A DNA stretch of 64,000 nucleotides from Alitta virens (Eukaryota; Annelida; Polychaeta; Phyllodocida; Nereididae), in the NCBI GenBank assembly GCA_932294295.1, contig OW028584.1, forward strand, positions 24,154,638 to 24,218,637, written 5' to 3'. Positions 38,131-49,801 of the stretch are shown in pieces. The notes under the pieces were generated by a model. The model saw only the letters and a list, made by a program, of their open reading frames with translations. It was not told the origin of the DNA and did no database searches. Each line of letters opens with the position of its first letter. Position 1 is the stretch's first letter. The position numbers were made by a program, and so were the translations under genes.

Positions 38131-38766
38131 GAGTCTGTAATACTAACTATATATGATAGGGACTTATCTATTGACCCACTGAATAATTTATTGTGTGTCA
38201 TGGCTGATTTTGTATAATTTGTTTATCACAATATCCTCATTTATCGATCTAAAAACTTGCCTACAATCACAACTTTCATTTGATTTTTGTTCAAAACTAT
38301 TCTATGCTTAGAATTAATATTATTGAGTGTTATCCAATACCACCATTCGCTGAAATATTTTGAATGACATGGATTCCTTTTCTTGCTATGGCCATACTTT
38401 AATTAGATGATCATCCAGAAGTGATAGATTAATATCAATAACACATCATTTGGTATCAGCCAAATGTTTTCACCCCCCTCCCCCCAACCTTACAAATCAA
38501 AATATTCTATTGTCCAAATATATCAGTTATAGGAAGGAAAGAATCCTCATAAATACAATGAAGCCACCGTTTAGGCTTATTTATTTATCTATTTTATTTA
38601 TTGGGTCAAAATATATCGATAGTAGCACCCCATATCAACACCCTGAATTTCATGACACATCTTGAACAGGTATACAGTGCAATACAAATTAGATGGATTT
38701 ATTCTTCTCAATTTTTTTAAATTTCAAGTTGATCTCTTTAGCTACCCCACTCCCACCAAGTGTTTA

Positions 38767-38805
38767 CCCCTCCCCCCCAACCCCAACCCCAACCCCAACC
38801 CCAAG
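38767..38805 (+). repeat. (CCCCAA)n tract
   Basis: CCCC-T-CCCCCCC-AA followed by four CCCCAA units. It has the form of a ciliate-type telomere repeat and can form a G-quadruplex or i-motif, but at this length it is best read as a microsatellite. Confidence 0.8.
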
Positions 38806-39019
38806 TTCCAACAATATAACGTTTTACCAATGTTGACGAAGTCCACATCGAAATTATTGTAAGTATTATCGAATCAAACCTACACCAAGTTTCATTTTAC
38901 AACATCAAAGCTAAGCTAGTGCTAGTCTAACATTACGATACTCATATAATCTACCTTTTGTTTATCTGTGTTTTTCTCAATCGTGATGTATTGCCGCGTC
39001 CCAGTAACCCCCACACGTT

Positions 39020-39100
39020 CAAAATGGAACGGTCACGTGTGTGCCATTAGCCAATCAGAATAGAGTATCTGTGTAATAGGTCACATGGTTACAAAATGGC
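39020..39100 (+). promoter_or_regulatory. E-box/CCAAT composite with YY1-like sites
   Basis: CACGTG at 39,034 and CCAATCAG at 39,051-39,058 (spacing 17) are flanked by TTCAAAATGG (about 39,018) and ACAAAATGGCTAC (about 39,092). The layout is that of the 22.38-kb island without flanking sequence similarity. Confidence 0.4.
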
Positions 39101-39109
39101 TACAAAGTG

Positions 39110-42100
39110 ACGCTCTGTGTGGCATTGGGAGAGAACTGTTAGAAAATTAACACGATAGGTGTGAAAATACTAGGAAAAAGATTACTGCTCTAAGTAGAGA
39201 ATGTTTACAACTTCATATCTTTCGGGACAGGACATAAATGCTTCACTATGCGAATTATTAGTAGTAATTTCGTTGAGAAAATTGTCTCAACAACGAACAA
39301 ATCTAAGTTCAGAGTGCTTCACTAAGTTGGAAAATATATTTTTCAAGATGGAAGCAATGATAGTTAAATTATGACGAAAAAAATCACATTTGTGAGTAAT
39401 TCATAAGTTTTGATACTTGCATATAGTTGCACTGAGTACATTACATTTTATGGAACATACAACAAAGTTATAAAACATTATTTCTCATCAGTTTTAGTAT
39501 GAGAACAAACAATTCTAATCCTATCAGTTGGGTCTATAATACCTCCATGGTATAAGTCCATCCAACCACTCTCAAAGTATGACTAATTCAATACGAAATA
39601 ATATAAATTTGCATACAAAACATTCTATATATTATTCCGATTAGGAAATAGTTTGTCACAACTTAACCAAAAATGCAGTTATGCAAAGTTTTGCTGTTTC
39701 AATTTTATGGTCAAATTTGGGAATTAGAGCCACGTTTGCAATGCAGTATTATCAACAAGACTTTCGTAGAAGGAAATATAATGCCTAATAAATTTGCTTG
39801 TTTATTTATTTCATTTCTAGAATGTGTATTATAGGGCAAGCTACACATAAATTTTCATTTTCACCTATATAGGTTATTTACCATTTTCCAAGCCAAACCC
39901 ATATATCAAACATGTATGCAACACAACATTAGACATACCCAACAGTCGTACACATTATATTGCACGAAACTAATTTCTAATAATTGCAATAAACGAATCA
40001 TGACCTACCTTTATCGCCAATCAAAAATTGCAAAAACTTCTTCAACATTTTTCCTATCAGTGCGCCCTGGGCAGCTTCTTTGTGCTTCTTTCGTCAGTCT
40101 GCAAAACAATGTGACAAAATCGTCTGAGCAGTGTGAAAAGATTGACTCTCCAGACTAAATTATGTATATCAGCTTTAACATTGTCCTTGGAGATAATCTA
40201 TGCATTGCAAGAGAATTATTACTGTGTTGACCCTTAAGTAAGCCCCTTAATAAAAACGACGTCAAATAAAAAAGATGTACAGTTATTAAGGGCATGTTTT
40301 GATACACTGCCAACTGATGGTCTGACATAGAAATTGCCTAACTTTGCATGGAATATATACAATAAAACATGTCCAGATTAAATTCCAGATAAAAATAATG
40401 ACCTTATGATTATATTTTTTAGTATATGCATTAAAAAATAAAATGGTGGAAAAACTAGTTTATTGTATGCTTGTAGTTTTAATTCAATGTGCATGTGTAA
40501 TAATACAATTTTATGGAAAAGATAAGAAAAATTTAATTTGGGTCTACTAAAATTGCAACGCAAAGTATTGATTAAAAATAATCTATGTATATTTTCATGG
40601 AGACGATATAATTACAAACATTTATGAACGTAGTAGCTTTTTTGGGTACAATTTGCAGACTTGAGTATGGAATACTATGAATGATAAACCATCGCCAAAA
40701 AAAGCTGCAGAAATCCATCTTAAGATTGTTCACTGTCAAAAATTTCTTCTTCTTTTTTTTTAAAATAGCATTATAAGAAATAATCCCTTATTAAAAGCAT
40801 AGATTTAATCAGCAGAGAATCAAAGAAAATGGGTTCTATCTAATCTAGCGTCTGCGCTAATCACAATTTAGGTCAAATATGCATGGGCTAAAAATAACTC
40901 GCCATGCTGCCATTATTCACAAGAACAAAAGCCAATCAAAATTTATGTAATCTCATTTTCTAAACCTTATCACCTTATCAGGGATTCGCATTAACACACT
41001 CTTATCAGGCTGTTTTACCTTTTAATGTTTTATAATTTATTGACGTGTTGTTATGGAATTAAGCCCATAGATTAATCTGACAGTTTTACGTGTAGAAGGA
41101 TGGAATATCCGGCATATGTCAATTTATTTCATAACTGACACAAATAATTTAATGCCATGTTTACAAGCATTATTGTTACACGTATGCACATTGTTAATTA
41201 TGAATGTATTTTTAAGTTGTAACATGGCTTAGAATTGTTACAAATGTTTAACAATTGGATACAGTGATCGAAAAACATTTGTTGGGCTTAATTGTGCAGA
41301 ATAATCACTGCACAGTTTTATCAAGGAAGATAATTGGCACCTCATCCAAATGACTTATTTTGTCATATAATTTTGTGTACATGACTTTTAACTTGTACAT
41401 TACAAGCCCTAAATATCAATATGTCCGAATGAGTTCAGGATGTATTTCATCTTGTAATTTTGTGACAATTTGCACAAAGAACATATATAGCTGAGTAATG
41501 GTTCCAAGCATTTATTCGTATAATCACCCAACATCATACACAAATGTCACACAGTAAAATAAGCATGTATTCAAGAAAATATTTATTTTATTTTTGTCAT
41601 GAAACTGCATCTGTTACATCTAAAAACATTCGAGGTCATTTATTTGCTTTCAGAAAAACTTGCTTTTGTCCGGGTTGTAAAAAGTCAATAAATTTGTCCA
41701 AAATAGTGAAAGAAAATAAGAAAAAAGCAACATATATATATACATGCAGTGATATTTTGAAGGTTCAACATTTAAGTACAGCTAATATCTAAGGCAGGAT
41801 TTGCATAAAGCAATAAATTGTTAACATAAAAGTAAATTTTCATTTAATATACAGAATTCATTCGTAGATTTGTCTGATTAGCAACCAATACACAGAAAGA
41901 TATCAAGAACTATTTTCGAAGGGTTATAACAGGGTAAAGAGGTGTAGATTTCGGCACATTTAGCATCGTGTAAGACATTTGAAGATAGTTTAACAATTAA
42001 GTATTGAGACATGTGTGAGCTGGCATGTTTAGGGGGAGTTTAAAAGACACTACGTTTAAGAGAGATTTATTTTAATTTGTAGAATGTTGTTGAATTTATT

Positions 42101-42900
42101 AAATCATATATAGATATATTTCACACCCGGCTTATCATCAAGAAAGTACGACATTTTGCAAATTTGGGAGGTTTGTGTGCATCAAGAAACTACGGTATTT
42201 TAAAAAACGGTTTGTGTACTAATCCAGACAAGAGTCATGAACCTTTGGATATTTAGGACCGAAAAACTATTCATATATCGCTCACTACAAAACATGAATC
42301 ACAAGCAGGTACAAAATTACACAAAATATCACGAAAATGTGTATAACATCACAAACTGTTTTTGTAATAATCAGTTTATAATTTGCTACATATACTAAGG
42401 TGTAGTTCGAAACGTTCGATGTTACCATGGTATTTACTAGTCTAGTAAATCCATGATGTTACTATATAGGCCTACGTCATAAGCATTTGAAGTTTAAAAT
42501 TTTCAGATGGTCAGTTAACTATTCTGATGATAATCATAATTCATATGTCATATCATTTCCAGCTCGTGGGTTAGACAAGTCCACATATACCCTGCTGGCC
42601 TCCGATGACATCCATCGTCACAATTTGATTGAAGAAACCCATTTGTATCAACTGGGATGAGACAAGGCCTTGGAAATCAACAGAAAATCCACCTCAAATC
42701 AGATTTTTCAATTTATTGTGATTATTGAAATCCCATGGATGTCATATATCAACCTGTCTCAAAAAGCAATATTGCATGCATCTGCTATTCATTTTACGTC
42801 ACGTATATTGTAGACCTGTGCATGAAAAAAAATGTGTATATAAATTACTTCAATAAAAATTGCACTTCGTTTATCTGGTTCATTTTAGTGTCTTTAACTT
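39110..42900. other. AT-rich stretch, no gene seen
   Basis: No exon or mobile element can be supported. Near 42,650-42,675 GGGATGAGACAAGGCCTTGGA resembles a fragment of the R1 core. ATGACATCCAT (42,605) recurs inverted at about 42,732. Confidence 0.45.
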
Positions 42901-43007
42901 TATATCTTGTAATGCAATGCTCTCTTTAAATGAGGGGGTTTCACAAGTGTAGATACGACACTGTGTCGTCCCATGTGCTATTTCTGTCAAGATATATTTT
43001 ATAAAAT

Positions 43008-43090
43008 ACCCCACCCATGGGATGAATGTAAACATGGCCGGTGTGGACTCCAAGCCTTATCATCTCACCATGTCATTTGCTTCTGCTAGT
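43008..43090 (+). repeat. R1 dispersed repeat, copy 8
   Basis: CCCCACCCATGGGATGAATG, then GGTGTGGACTCCAAGCCTTA and CATCTCACCATGTC. It preserves both the core and the adjoining CCCATGGGGTGAATG-like block seen inverted in copy 3. Confidence 0.65.
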
Positions 43091-43539
43091 TGGTCATATA
43101 CAACATGAGACCAAAGCAATGAAAACAGAGTTTACTATGAAAAATAAAGTTGTCAGATAGATAACTGTACTGCAAAAAAGAAGGACTTTCAAAGAATATA
43201 CATGTATCGAATAAAACACGATATATCTTCGATATATCTTTCAACGATTATAACAAACTTAACTTAAGCTTTTGATAAAATTGTCATATTTACAAATACA
43301 CATTCCCTGGAAGGCATATATGTATATTCATATATATTATATACGTTTGTGGATTGAATTGAAGCATTGACTGGACTATATGAAAATGTCAAACAATCCC
43401 AGAGACATAACTAATAATAACGAATAAATAAATAAATTGGCAATGACCCGATGATATGATAAATAACTGGACAATACTTTATACATGTCATATCATATCA
43501 TATCATTTTACAAACTATTAGTTTATTTAATTTTATTCT

Positions 43540-43577
43540 GATATATTAATTGGTGTACGATATATTAATTGGTGTAC
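43540..43577 (+). repeat. 19-bp perfect tandem duplication
   Basis: GATATATTAATTGGTGTAC occurs twice head to tail with no difference. Confidence 0.95.
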
Positions 43578-43699
43578 GTGTGAGTTTAATACAAAAACAA
43601 ATATTATGACATCATATCTTTAGCCTTTTTCTTAATATTTTCATTCGGGTATAGCACTGCTTATAATTTTCCAATTGTACAGTGCCAGGTTTTTTTTTT

Positions 43700-43740
43700 G
43701 GGAGGGGGGGGGGGGTGGGGGAGGGAGGGGGGGGGGGGTG
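43700..43740 (+). repeat. Extended G-rich tract
   Basis: About 40 bases of G interrupted by only single A or T residues, following a T10 run. A strong G-quadruplex candidate. Confidence 0.85.
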
Positions 43741-43857
43741 TCAGTCCTACATCCCTCCTAAGCCAGCTCTCTTGTGTATAAGAGCAAAACACTATCTAAC
43801 TTATCTACCCAGCCCCAGGAACCACAACAACCCTGGCTCTCTTTGTTGTTACGTAAT

Positions 43858-43894
43858 CCAATAGAAAATTGCTAGCAGTAGCCAGCGCCACGTG
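43858..43894 (+). promoter_or_regulatory. CCAAT box and E-box in reversed order
   Basis: CCAAT at 43,858-43,862 precedes CACGTG (43,889-43,894, inside GCCACGTGG) by 31 bp. It lies in a G+C-richer island (43.74-44.04 kb) but does not follow the spacing rule of the seven composites. Confidence 0.25.
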
Positions 43895-44084
43895 GTGTTA
43901 AAATCCTCCCAGGAAAGATCACTTCACACCCAGGGAATAAGTTTGCCAGGAAATGTGGTTTTGGCAATGCGCCTGTTGCCTTGGGTGTAGTCATGCATAC
44001 AGAGAGCCAATTTGCTCCCTATCTCATGCCTATCTGAAAGGATTTTCCATTGGTCTAGAGTACTCTGTACATACACAATAATGC

Positions 44085-44345
44085 CATTAAGACTACCTCA
44101 CTCTTAAGATGATTGTCATCCATTTCTGGAGCAGACACTATTCACACTATTGTATTTGTATTTTACCTCATTATTAAGACCATCTCGCCATAACATAAGA
44201 CCAGTAATTTGCACCAAGGGTGGTCTTTATGGCGAGGTTCCAAAGTACGTTGGAACCATGTACAGATAACACTCACTATTAAGACCATCTCACTATTAGG
44301 ACCACTTTATTTGTTTATTTATAAGACCACTTTATTTGTGTCTCC
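44085..44345 (+). mobile_element. Pogo-like MITE remnant with TTAAGACC repeats
   Basis: At least five copies of an ATTAAGACCAYCTC-like unit occur (about 44,088, 44,167, 44,279, 44,296 and 44,320). CTCGCCATAACATAAGACCA (44,186) is repeated inverted as TGGTCTTTATGGCGAG (44,223-44,238). TTCCAAAGTACGTTGGAACC is internal. Such TAAGACCACCTC units mark the ends of pogo/Tigger-like non-autonomous elements in several invertebrate genomes. No transposase frame remains. Confidence 0.4.
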
Positions 44346-44795
44346 CTCTTCATTCAATCATTCATAAACCAAATAATAATGTTTATGCCATAAACATAGA
44401 TATTTTTATTTGTTTTTATTTCTCTGATGCATAATTAATAAGGACAGTTATGTGGCTAATAAAGCCAATTCCGTTGATCTGATAAATGCCATCAGCAGTG
44501 CAATAATGATCAATTGGTTAATTCATTAACCAATTATGATAATCATCATATTAGTTCAGGTTATACAATATATAAGAGGCTGAGTGGATACTTGATCCAC
44601 GTGTTAGTAAATAATGGATAACTAGTCTATGAATAACTCAAAAGTAATTCCTTATTAAATATTAATTTCACCTAATTCATCAAAAGTATTTCAGATCCTA
44701 TAAAAGGTTGCTTAAAACAATCAGTAATTTATTTTCAGCTTTTATTTTTTGTTGATGGAGGGGGCTCGATGGCCCAGATACCCAGGTCGTCACGC

Positions 44796-44820
44796 CACGT
44801 GACCAACATTAGCCAATCAC
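44796..44820 (+). promoter_or_regulatory. E-box/CCAAT composite
   Basis: CACGTGAC from 44,796 and CCAATCAC at 44,813-44,820, spacing 17. The surrounding G+C-rich patch (44.75-44.84 kb) is short. A minus-strand open frame across it (44,735-45,109) has no domain and I do not call it a gene. Confidence 0.4.
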
Positions 44821-45109
44821 GGGGACTGTTTCTTAACCAGGGTGCTACATATTCATGAAGCATATTCCAGTACACACTAATGACTATTGTAACTATCATA
44901 AACATTGTGTTGACTATCTCTTTCAAATGGATTGCTGAACATTTCGTCAATAAATCTACACCATCAATACTTAAACAATCAATAACAATTTCTGACAAGA
45001 CATGGTTCTTTACCTCCAAGTAAAATACAATAATAAAATAAGTCTTTAACATTTTCTTAGTGGATTTGTTACTTAATATTTTTTGATGTACCATTTTAGT
45101 ATTTAACAT

Positions 45110-46890
45110 CTCAAAACTTGTTTACTCAGGAATATATTTTAGAATCTAATTGTAGTGTAGAACCGTTATGCAAAAAAATAAAAATGAAATATAAAAATGG
45201 AAAAAAGAAGCATGGAACGTGATGATCAAACAAGTCTCTTAGCAACAAAAATACAAAGTTATCGATGCAGTAAAACTCTCAGACGTGGTCATATTACTTT
45301 TGTAATGACTAGATAAACATATAATGCAGCAAAAAGTACCTTGCAAAAAAAATGGACCAGCTCGACTGTGCGTGGAGCAAATAATGTCCGCCATATTGGA
45401 TGAAAGGTACTGCCTTACATATGGTGGACAATAAACCGTTTATTCGTGTTTTATTGCAATAAAGGAAGGCGTTTTATAGTGTTTCCAAGCAATTAATCTA
45501 AAAGGACAGTCTTCAATAACATATTAAATGGATAATTGTTGATATGCACTGACGCCTGGAACATTTTTTCGTCAAAACAGGTTGCATCAGATATTTTCAT
45601 GTGCAGACTTTTCTGCAAGAACAGTTTACCTTTCTTCGAAAATTATGCTTGTTCTTGGAAATGTTTAACATGTGATAATGGAAATATGAAATATAGAAAA
45701 TATGAAACGATCATAATAAATCAAAACTGCCGATGATAACTTTGAATAACGATAATTTCATATGTCCTACAATATCGTAAAATTTAATGGCCAATGTTTC
45801 GACAAAAAGTGGTTGCTTTGGCAAATAAACTTCTTATGAATGGTTACCAATTGGATTGCATTTCTTATTATACTCTTGTACATTTAAATCCACTTCTAAA
45901 TTCTACAAACAACGAACGAAAATTGTGTAGAAAACTGTAAAATACATCGACCAAAGTTTGAGGTGGTAAATCTCCATCAAAAATTAGTGGCATTCATCAT
46001 CTTTCTTTTTCAGATTCAGACTCATTTATTTCCATCAGTGCCTGACATAAATAAGGCAATTTATGATCGGTATTATTTTCTCAGACAATGATATATGTAT
46101 ATCTAGCCCATGCACATCAATCAGCCTAGATCCCATCTAAATGATGGTCTGACGTTCAGACTGAGTGGCCTTGAATTCAACTATATGCTTTTGATTTACG
46201 TCCCATAGTCATTACAAGAACAAACTGTTTTTGGTTAGACTATATAATTGGATATATATATATTTTTATAGTGATAACTAATTTAGTGTAGTATAATGCC
46301 ATGTTTCTTATGCATAATATATACAACAGCCATTATTAAATATTACTGTAAATAAAAATCTATAATATACTGTAAATAATGTTTTTTACGAAATGATAAA
46401 CAAGAAAACAAGAACCAAAATGTGGTTTTTTGCAAAGTTTGTTTTCAGAGTACTGGTGATGAATAATGCAAAATATAATGTTTAATTTTCTTCTTTTCTA
46501 ACTAGAAATATTGGTTTGAATTTGTGTGTCTGCGTTTTCCTAATTTCAAGTTTTGTTCAGGGCAATCTAAAAATAAAACCAGTGAATAGCACAATATTTG
46601 ACTTATTTCTTTTTACCTGGTGACACCTTGACCTAAACTCAATACCGTTTTATATTTACAAACACCTGCAAGCTATTTTCTGCCCACCCCAAAGATGTTA
46701 AAATGAAAGATTAACCCAAGATATATCATATCATCTATAAAAGATTACATTGTTGTTCATGCAATTAAACAAATTTAAACAATCAGAACAAATATATAAA
46801 GAAAAATCGTTAAAAATCGCTGGGCGCCATGGACACAATTTTTGACAACATTTTAGACTTGTAACGATACAATAAAAAATAAATCGCTTC
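45110..46890. other. AT-rich stretch, no gene seen
   Basis: Only a GTCCGCCATATTGG YY1-like sequence near 45,386 stands out. No coding or repeat feature can be supported. Confidence 0.5.
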
Positions 46891-46894
46891 GATT

Positions 46895-46900
46895 TTTATT
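46895..46900 (-). promoter_or_regulatory. Poly(A) signal AATAAA for the candidate exon
   Basis: TTTATT on the plus strand reads AATAAA on the minus strand, 62 bases after the stop codon of the candidate terminal exon at 46,963-47,151. AATAAA is frequent by chance in such AT-rich DNA, so it supports the exon only weakly. Confidence 0.35.
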
Positions 46901-46962
46901 AACTGACATTTGCCAGCTAACGCATAAATCTGCCATGGAATGAAAAACATCTTTTCTAAATC

Positions 46963-47151
46963 TTATTTTTTGAATGAAATAAAAACTAAACACTGTGAGC
47001 CTGGAGGCATGGTTGCAAGTTTTACACAACTTTCGTAATCTGGGTTAGTGTAGTGGATTGGACATGTCTGCAAACACTCCACCAAAAAGTTGCACTCAGC
47101 AAATATGCCAGCCCGAAATATTACTGGGAATCCCTGATGATGAGGGAATTC
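46963..47151 (-). CDS. Candidate terminal exon, unknown Cys-containing protein
   Basis: On the minus strand a pyrimidine-rich acceptor (ACCTCTTTCAG, cut before 47,151) opens a 62-codon frame ending in TAA at 46,965-46,963. G+C is visibly higher than outside and falls at both ends. Residues include FPVIFRAGIFAECNFLVECL, then TCPIHY, NPDYESC and a C-terminal PPGSQCLVFISFKK, with five cysteines. I do not recognise the family. The frame is phase 0 at the acceptor. If real, the remaining exons lie to the right (higher coordinates). The islands at 47.56-47.70 and 48.34-48.57 kb are candidates but their phases do not obviously join. A degenerate transposon protein is the main alternative. Confidence 0.35.
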   Translation of the reverse strand, partial: EFPHHQGFPVIFRAGIFAECNFLVECLQTCPIHYTNPDYESCVKLATMPPGSQCLVFISFKK

Positions 47152-47559
47152 CTGAAAGAGGTATATCCAGCAAGAAATATTCATTTTATCTTAATATAAT
47201 GTGAGACCTAATTAAAAGAGCTGTGAGAGGTAGTTACCAAAAAAAGGGGTCAGTTATTCAGAAGGTGAGAGCCAGTTAAATCCCTTTCACACGAAGTGCC
47301 ATCAGAATGTAAATTACAGTTGAATTCGTCTAAAACGGCAAACTATTTTCATGTAAAAAAAACGTGGTTGTAATGCAGAGGGCAGTATTATTAGTAGGGT
47401 TACAGTTTTTGCCACCAAGAATATGAGTATACTAATTTGTCAAAGGCTAAACAATATATTGTTGGCGATGGCACTGCCTTCATAGCGAATAATCTACAAT
47501 GATGTGATTTTAATCTTTAATATTTGTCACATCATCGAATCGTTTGACATGAAAGCTAA

Positions 47560-47780
47560 TTAAAGTGCATTCTGAATTTTTCTCTCACGAAATTTTGAAG
47601 GAATTTCACCATGACAGTCCAAGACAAAAATACTGCTTCCGCTCACTGTTCTGGCACACGGATTAGAAGTCACTCGTTTTTGTTTCTGAGCCAGTTCTAT
47701 AGTTACCAGTAGTTGGGATAGCAACTGAACTATAAACAACCTTAAACTGACATCACAAAATTGGCAAAAACCTGTGTAGT
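47560..47780 (-). other. Possible coding island, minus strand
   Basis: A minus frame open from 47,868 to a TAA at 47,562-47,560. Its last ~45 codons have balanced composition (ELAQKQKRVTSNPCARTVSG at about 47,696-47,637). A possible acceptor AG precedes 47,696. A GTGAGA inside (about 47,583) could be a donor but would be in phase 1, incompatible with the phase-0 exon at 47,151. No domain recognised. It may be an exon, a pseudogene or chance. Confidence 0.2.
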
Positions 47781-48334
47781 TGTTAATCAAATTGCCGTAG
47801 ACATATACTGTCACACCAGTATAATGATTCGTAGAAATATCAATAGCTATATATGGCTGTGGTTTCATATGCCAATGTTTAGTTTACGAGTAATGAAAGG
47901 TTATGTATTTACGAAACATCTAGTGTCTGAATACATAAATCAGAATGTAAGCCTATGGCAAAGTTTTAGGTTCAATCTTGAAGCCTCCAGCTCCATGGCT
48001 AAGTGATAAAGAAAACGGGGTTTGAGATTTGAAACAATTTTCAAGTTCAGATGTTATGGCTAATAATTCTTGGAATGCTTCTAAATGAAGTGTCTGTACT
48101 CACGACTTCTTAATAATGTTTATGTTACTTTTAATATATGCACCTGATTCATACAATAGTTTTTATTCATGATGTTTACAATATTTCGTATGCTGTAATT
48201 CCCCTGCAGGGGCACTACTATATCAGTTTTCAGACTGATCGAACGAACTCATATGTTTCGTGATGTATGCAGAAAATCGGCTACTAAAAAAACACTTCAT
48301 TCCAGAAAGGAATTTTTATATAATCTCTCATAAA

Positions 48335-48571
48335 TTAATCTTCACAGAAACGTTTGCTGATATCAGAGGCACCTAGAATTCCTGCCATCTCAGATGACAA
48401 AACCTTTCTTTGCCTAACCTCAATTTTAGAGATTTAAGGAGCAATCTTGTGAGCGACTCTCCCAGTTTGAACAACCAAGGTTTCAATTGAGCCAGTTCTG
48501 TCTGGCGTCCTTGAACTGCTGCTGAGGCAGGCCTTGCTTAAGTCTATTGATGCTAATTTATGCTTTCCAGA
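48335..48571 (-). pseudogene. Possible degraded coding island, minus strand
   Basis: A minus frame with one internal stop (48,436-48,434) reads SIDLSKACLSSSSRTPDRTG before it and SEMAGILGASDISKRFCED after it. The second part vaguely recalls a helix-turn-helix segment of transposon-encoded proteins. G+C is raised. With the islands at 47.56 and 46.96 kb it could be one minus-strand gene or one decayed transposon. I cannot identify it. Confidence 0.2.
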
Positions 48572-49201
48572 CAATGAGAAAAAAATGACCAGACTTTAAG
48601 TTATAAATTACCCACATTTTTCAATCGAAAGACACCAAATAAAAATAAAAGAGAAATTTGTGAAGAAAATAAATTATTTTGTAGAAGCTCACAAATTTAT
48701 TAACATTAAATATTTCGATAATTTAAGTATTACCTATAATACGTGAGTGCAGCCTATAACAGATCCCTACACCATTAATATAAATATTCTTCATATAAAT
48801 CATTAGAAACATAATGAAACTAATATTACAACGGCCTGTCTTTACTTAGAGAATTCAGTTAAAATATTCCATCCTCTTTGGAATGTAGATCTTTCGCAGA
48901 CCTGTCTATGTAAGGAGTATGCGTGTAATAAATAATGATCCAGACAGCCATAAATTATGAAAATGAAAGGCAACTGGATCTTTGATCTCAGTATCTGTTT
49001 CTTTCGTTATTGAGCTGTCCTGTGTGTTGAGCAACAGGCTTGTACCACACATGCTGCAAATAGGCTAAGAATAGCATGGAAATGAGTTTGGAGGGGCCCG
49101 AGGGGGGACGGGTGAGGGTAATGCATGGGGGTAAGGAGATGTGCCATGCTATGAGGAGATTTAGGTGATTGCTAGCTTTGGGGAAATTTAAGAGTTTGGG
49201 C

Positions 49202-49214
49202 GGGGGGGGGGGGG
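49202..49214 (+). repeat. G13 homopolymer
   Basis: G run ending a G-rich 120-bp patch (49.09-49.21 kb) just outside the palindrome. Confidence 0.9.
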
Positions 49215-49299
49215 TGTGCATTATGTTAATGAGAATGGGGAGGGATCTGAAACACTATTGGCACAGGTAGGATAGGAGTATGATAGGGTTATATCTATC

Positions 49300-49555
49300 A
49301 GTAGTATAAGATGGTGCTCTACAGACGTCAAAGGAATCCACTTGACTTTTGGTGAAACGGAGGTAGTAAGGTAGCAACATCAAAGGGAAACCCATTGTCT
49401 TTTGGAGAACAGGATGAAGTAGGGTAGTAATTAAATTTCACACTCCAATGCATCCGGTGAAGCTAGGGTAGCTTATGTGAAGGAAGGGTAGGTAATAAAT
49501 CGCACACCTGTCAAAGTCATCACGTCATAGGAAACCCCCAATTCTAAAAATAGAA
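49300..49555 (+). repeat. Outer inverted arm, left
   Basis: Reverse complement of 63,159-63,415 with near identity over about 256 bp. Shared landmarks include GTAGTATAAGATGGTGCTCT at the outer end and AATTCTAAAAATAGAA at the inner end. The right partner runs straight into a (ATCT)n array, the left into unrelated DNA with a single ATCTATC. Confidence 0.9.
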
Positions 49556-49617
49556 AATCCATTGCACCCTGCTGCGATGAAGTCATTTTCTAAAAATAAC
49601 TCACCATCCTGTAGTGG

Positions 49618-49649
49618 GCCAGCAGGCCAGCAGGCCAGCAAGCCAGCAT
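49618..49649 (+). repeat. 8-bp minisatellite GGCCAGCA x4
   Basis: Four units, the last AGCCAGCA. It lies in the 0.24-kb left-only segment between the outer and middle arms. Confidence 0.85.
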
Positions 49650-49699
49650 TGAAATCACCATCATAAAAGCGATTGGTACACTTGTTCCTCATCATTGAA

Positions 49700-49801
49700 A
49701 TGGCAGAGAGCAGAGATGACGCTTTGATCAATGAATATTTTCAAAGTAACAATGGTCTCAGCGTGTACAATGATTTTAAACAAATGCTTCAAAATCTTTA
49801 G
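49700..49801 (+). pseudogene. Short ORF at the left junction, possibly a Polinton gene start
   Basis: ATG at 49,700 opens 33 codons (begins MAESRDDALINEYF, then SVYNDFKQML) ending in TAG at 49,799-49,801, right where the middle arm and PolB sequence begin. The stop is created by the junction. The N-terminal style resembles the start of Polinton-type integrases, but the stretch is too short to be sure. If right, an internal deletion joined an integrase start to PolB. Confidence 0.25.

Noticed and set aside
38767..38805. Internal telomere repeat (CCCCAA)
   Set aside because: Only about four units, and metazoan telomeres are normally TTAGGG. It is a microsatellite within a C-rich patch.
44735..45109. 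124-codon minus-strand frame
   Set aside because: Mostly AT-driven, no domain, and its C-terminal part simply reads through the E-box/CCAAT island.
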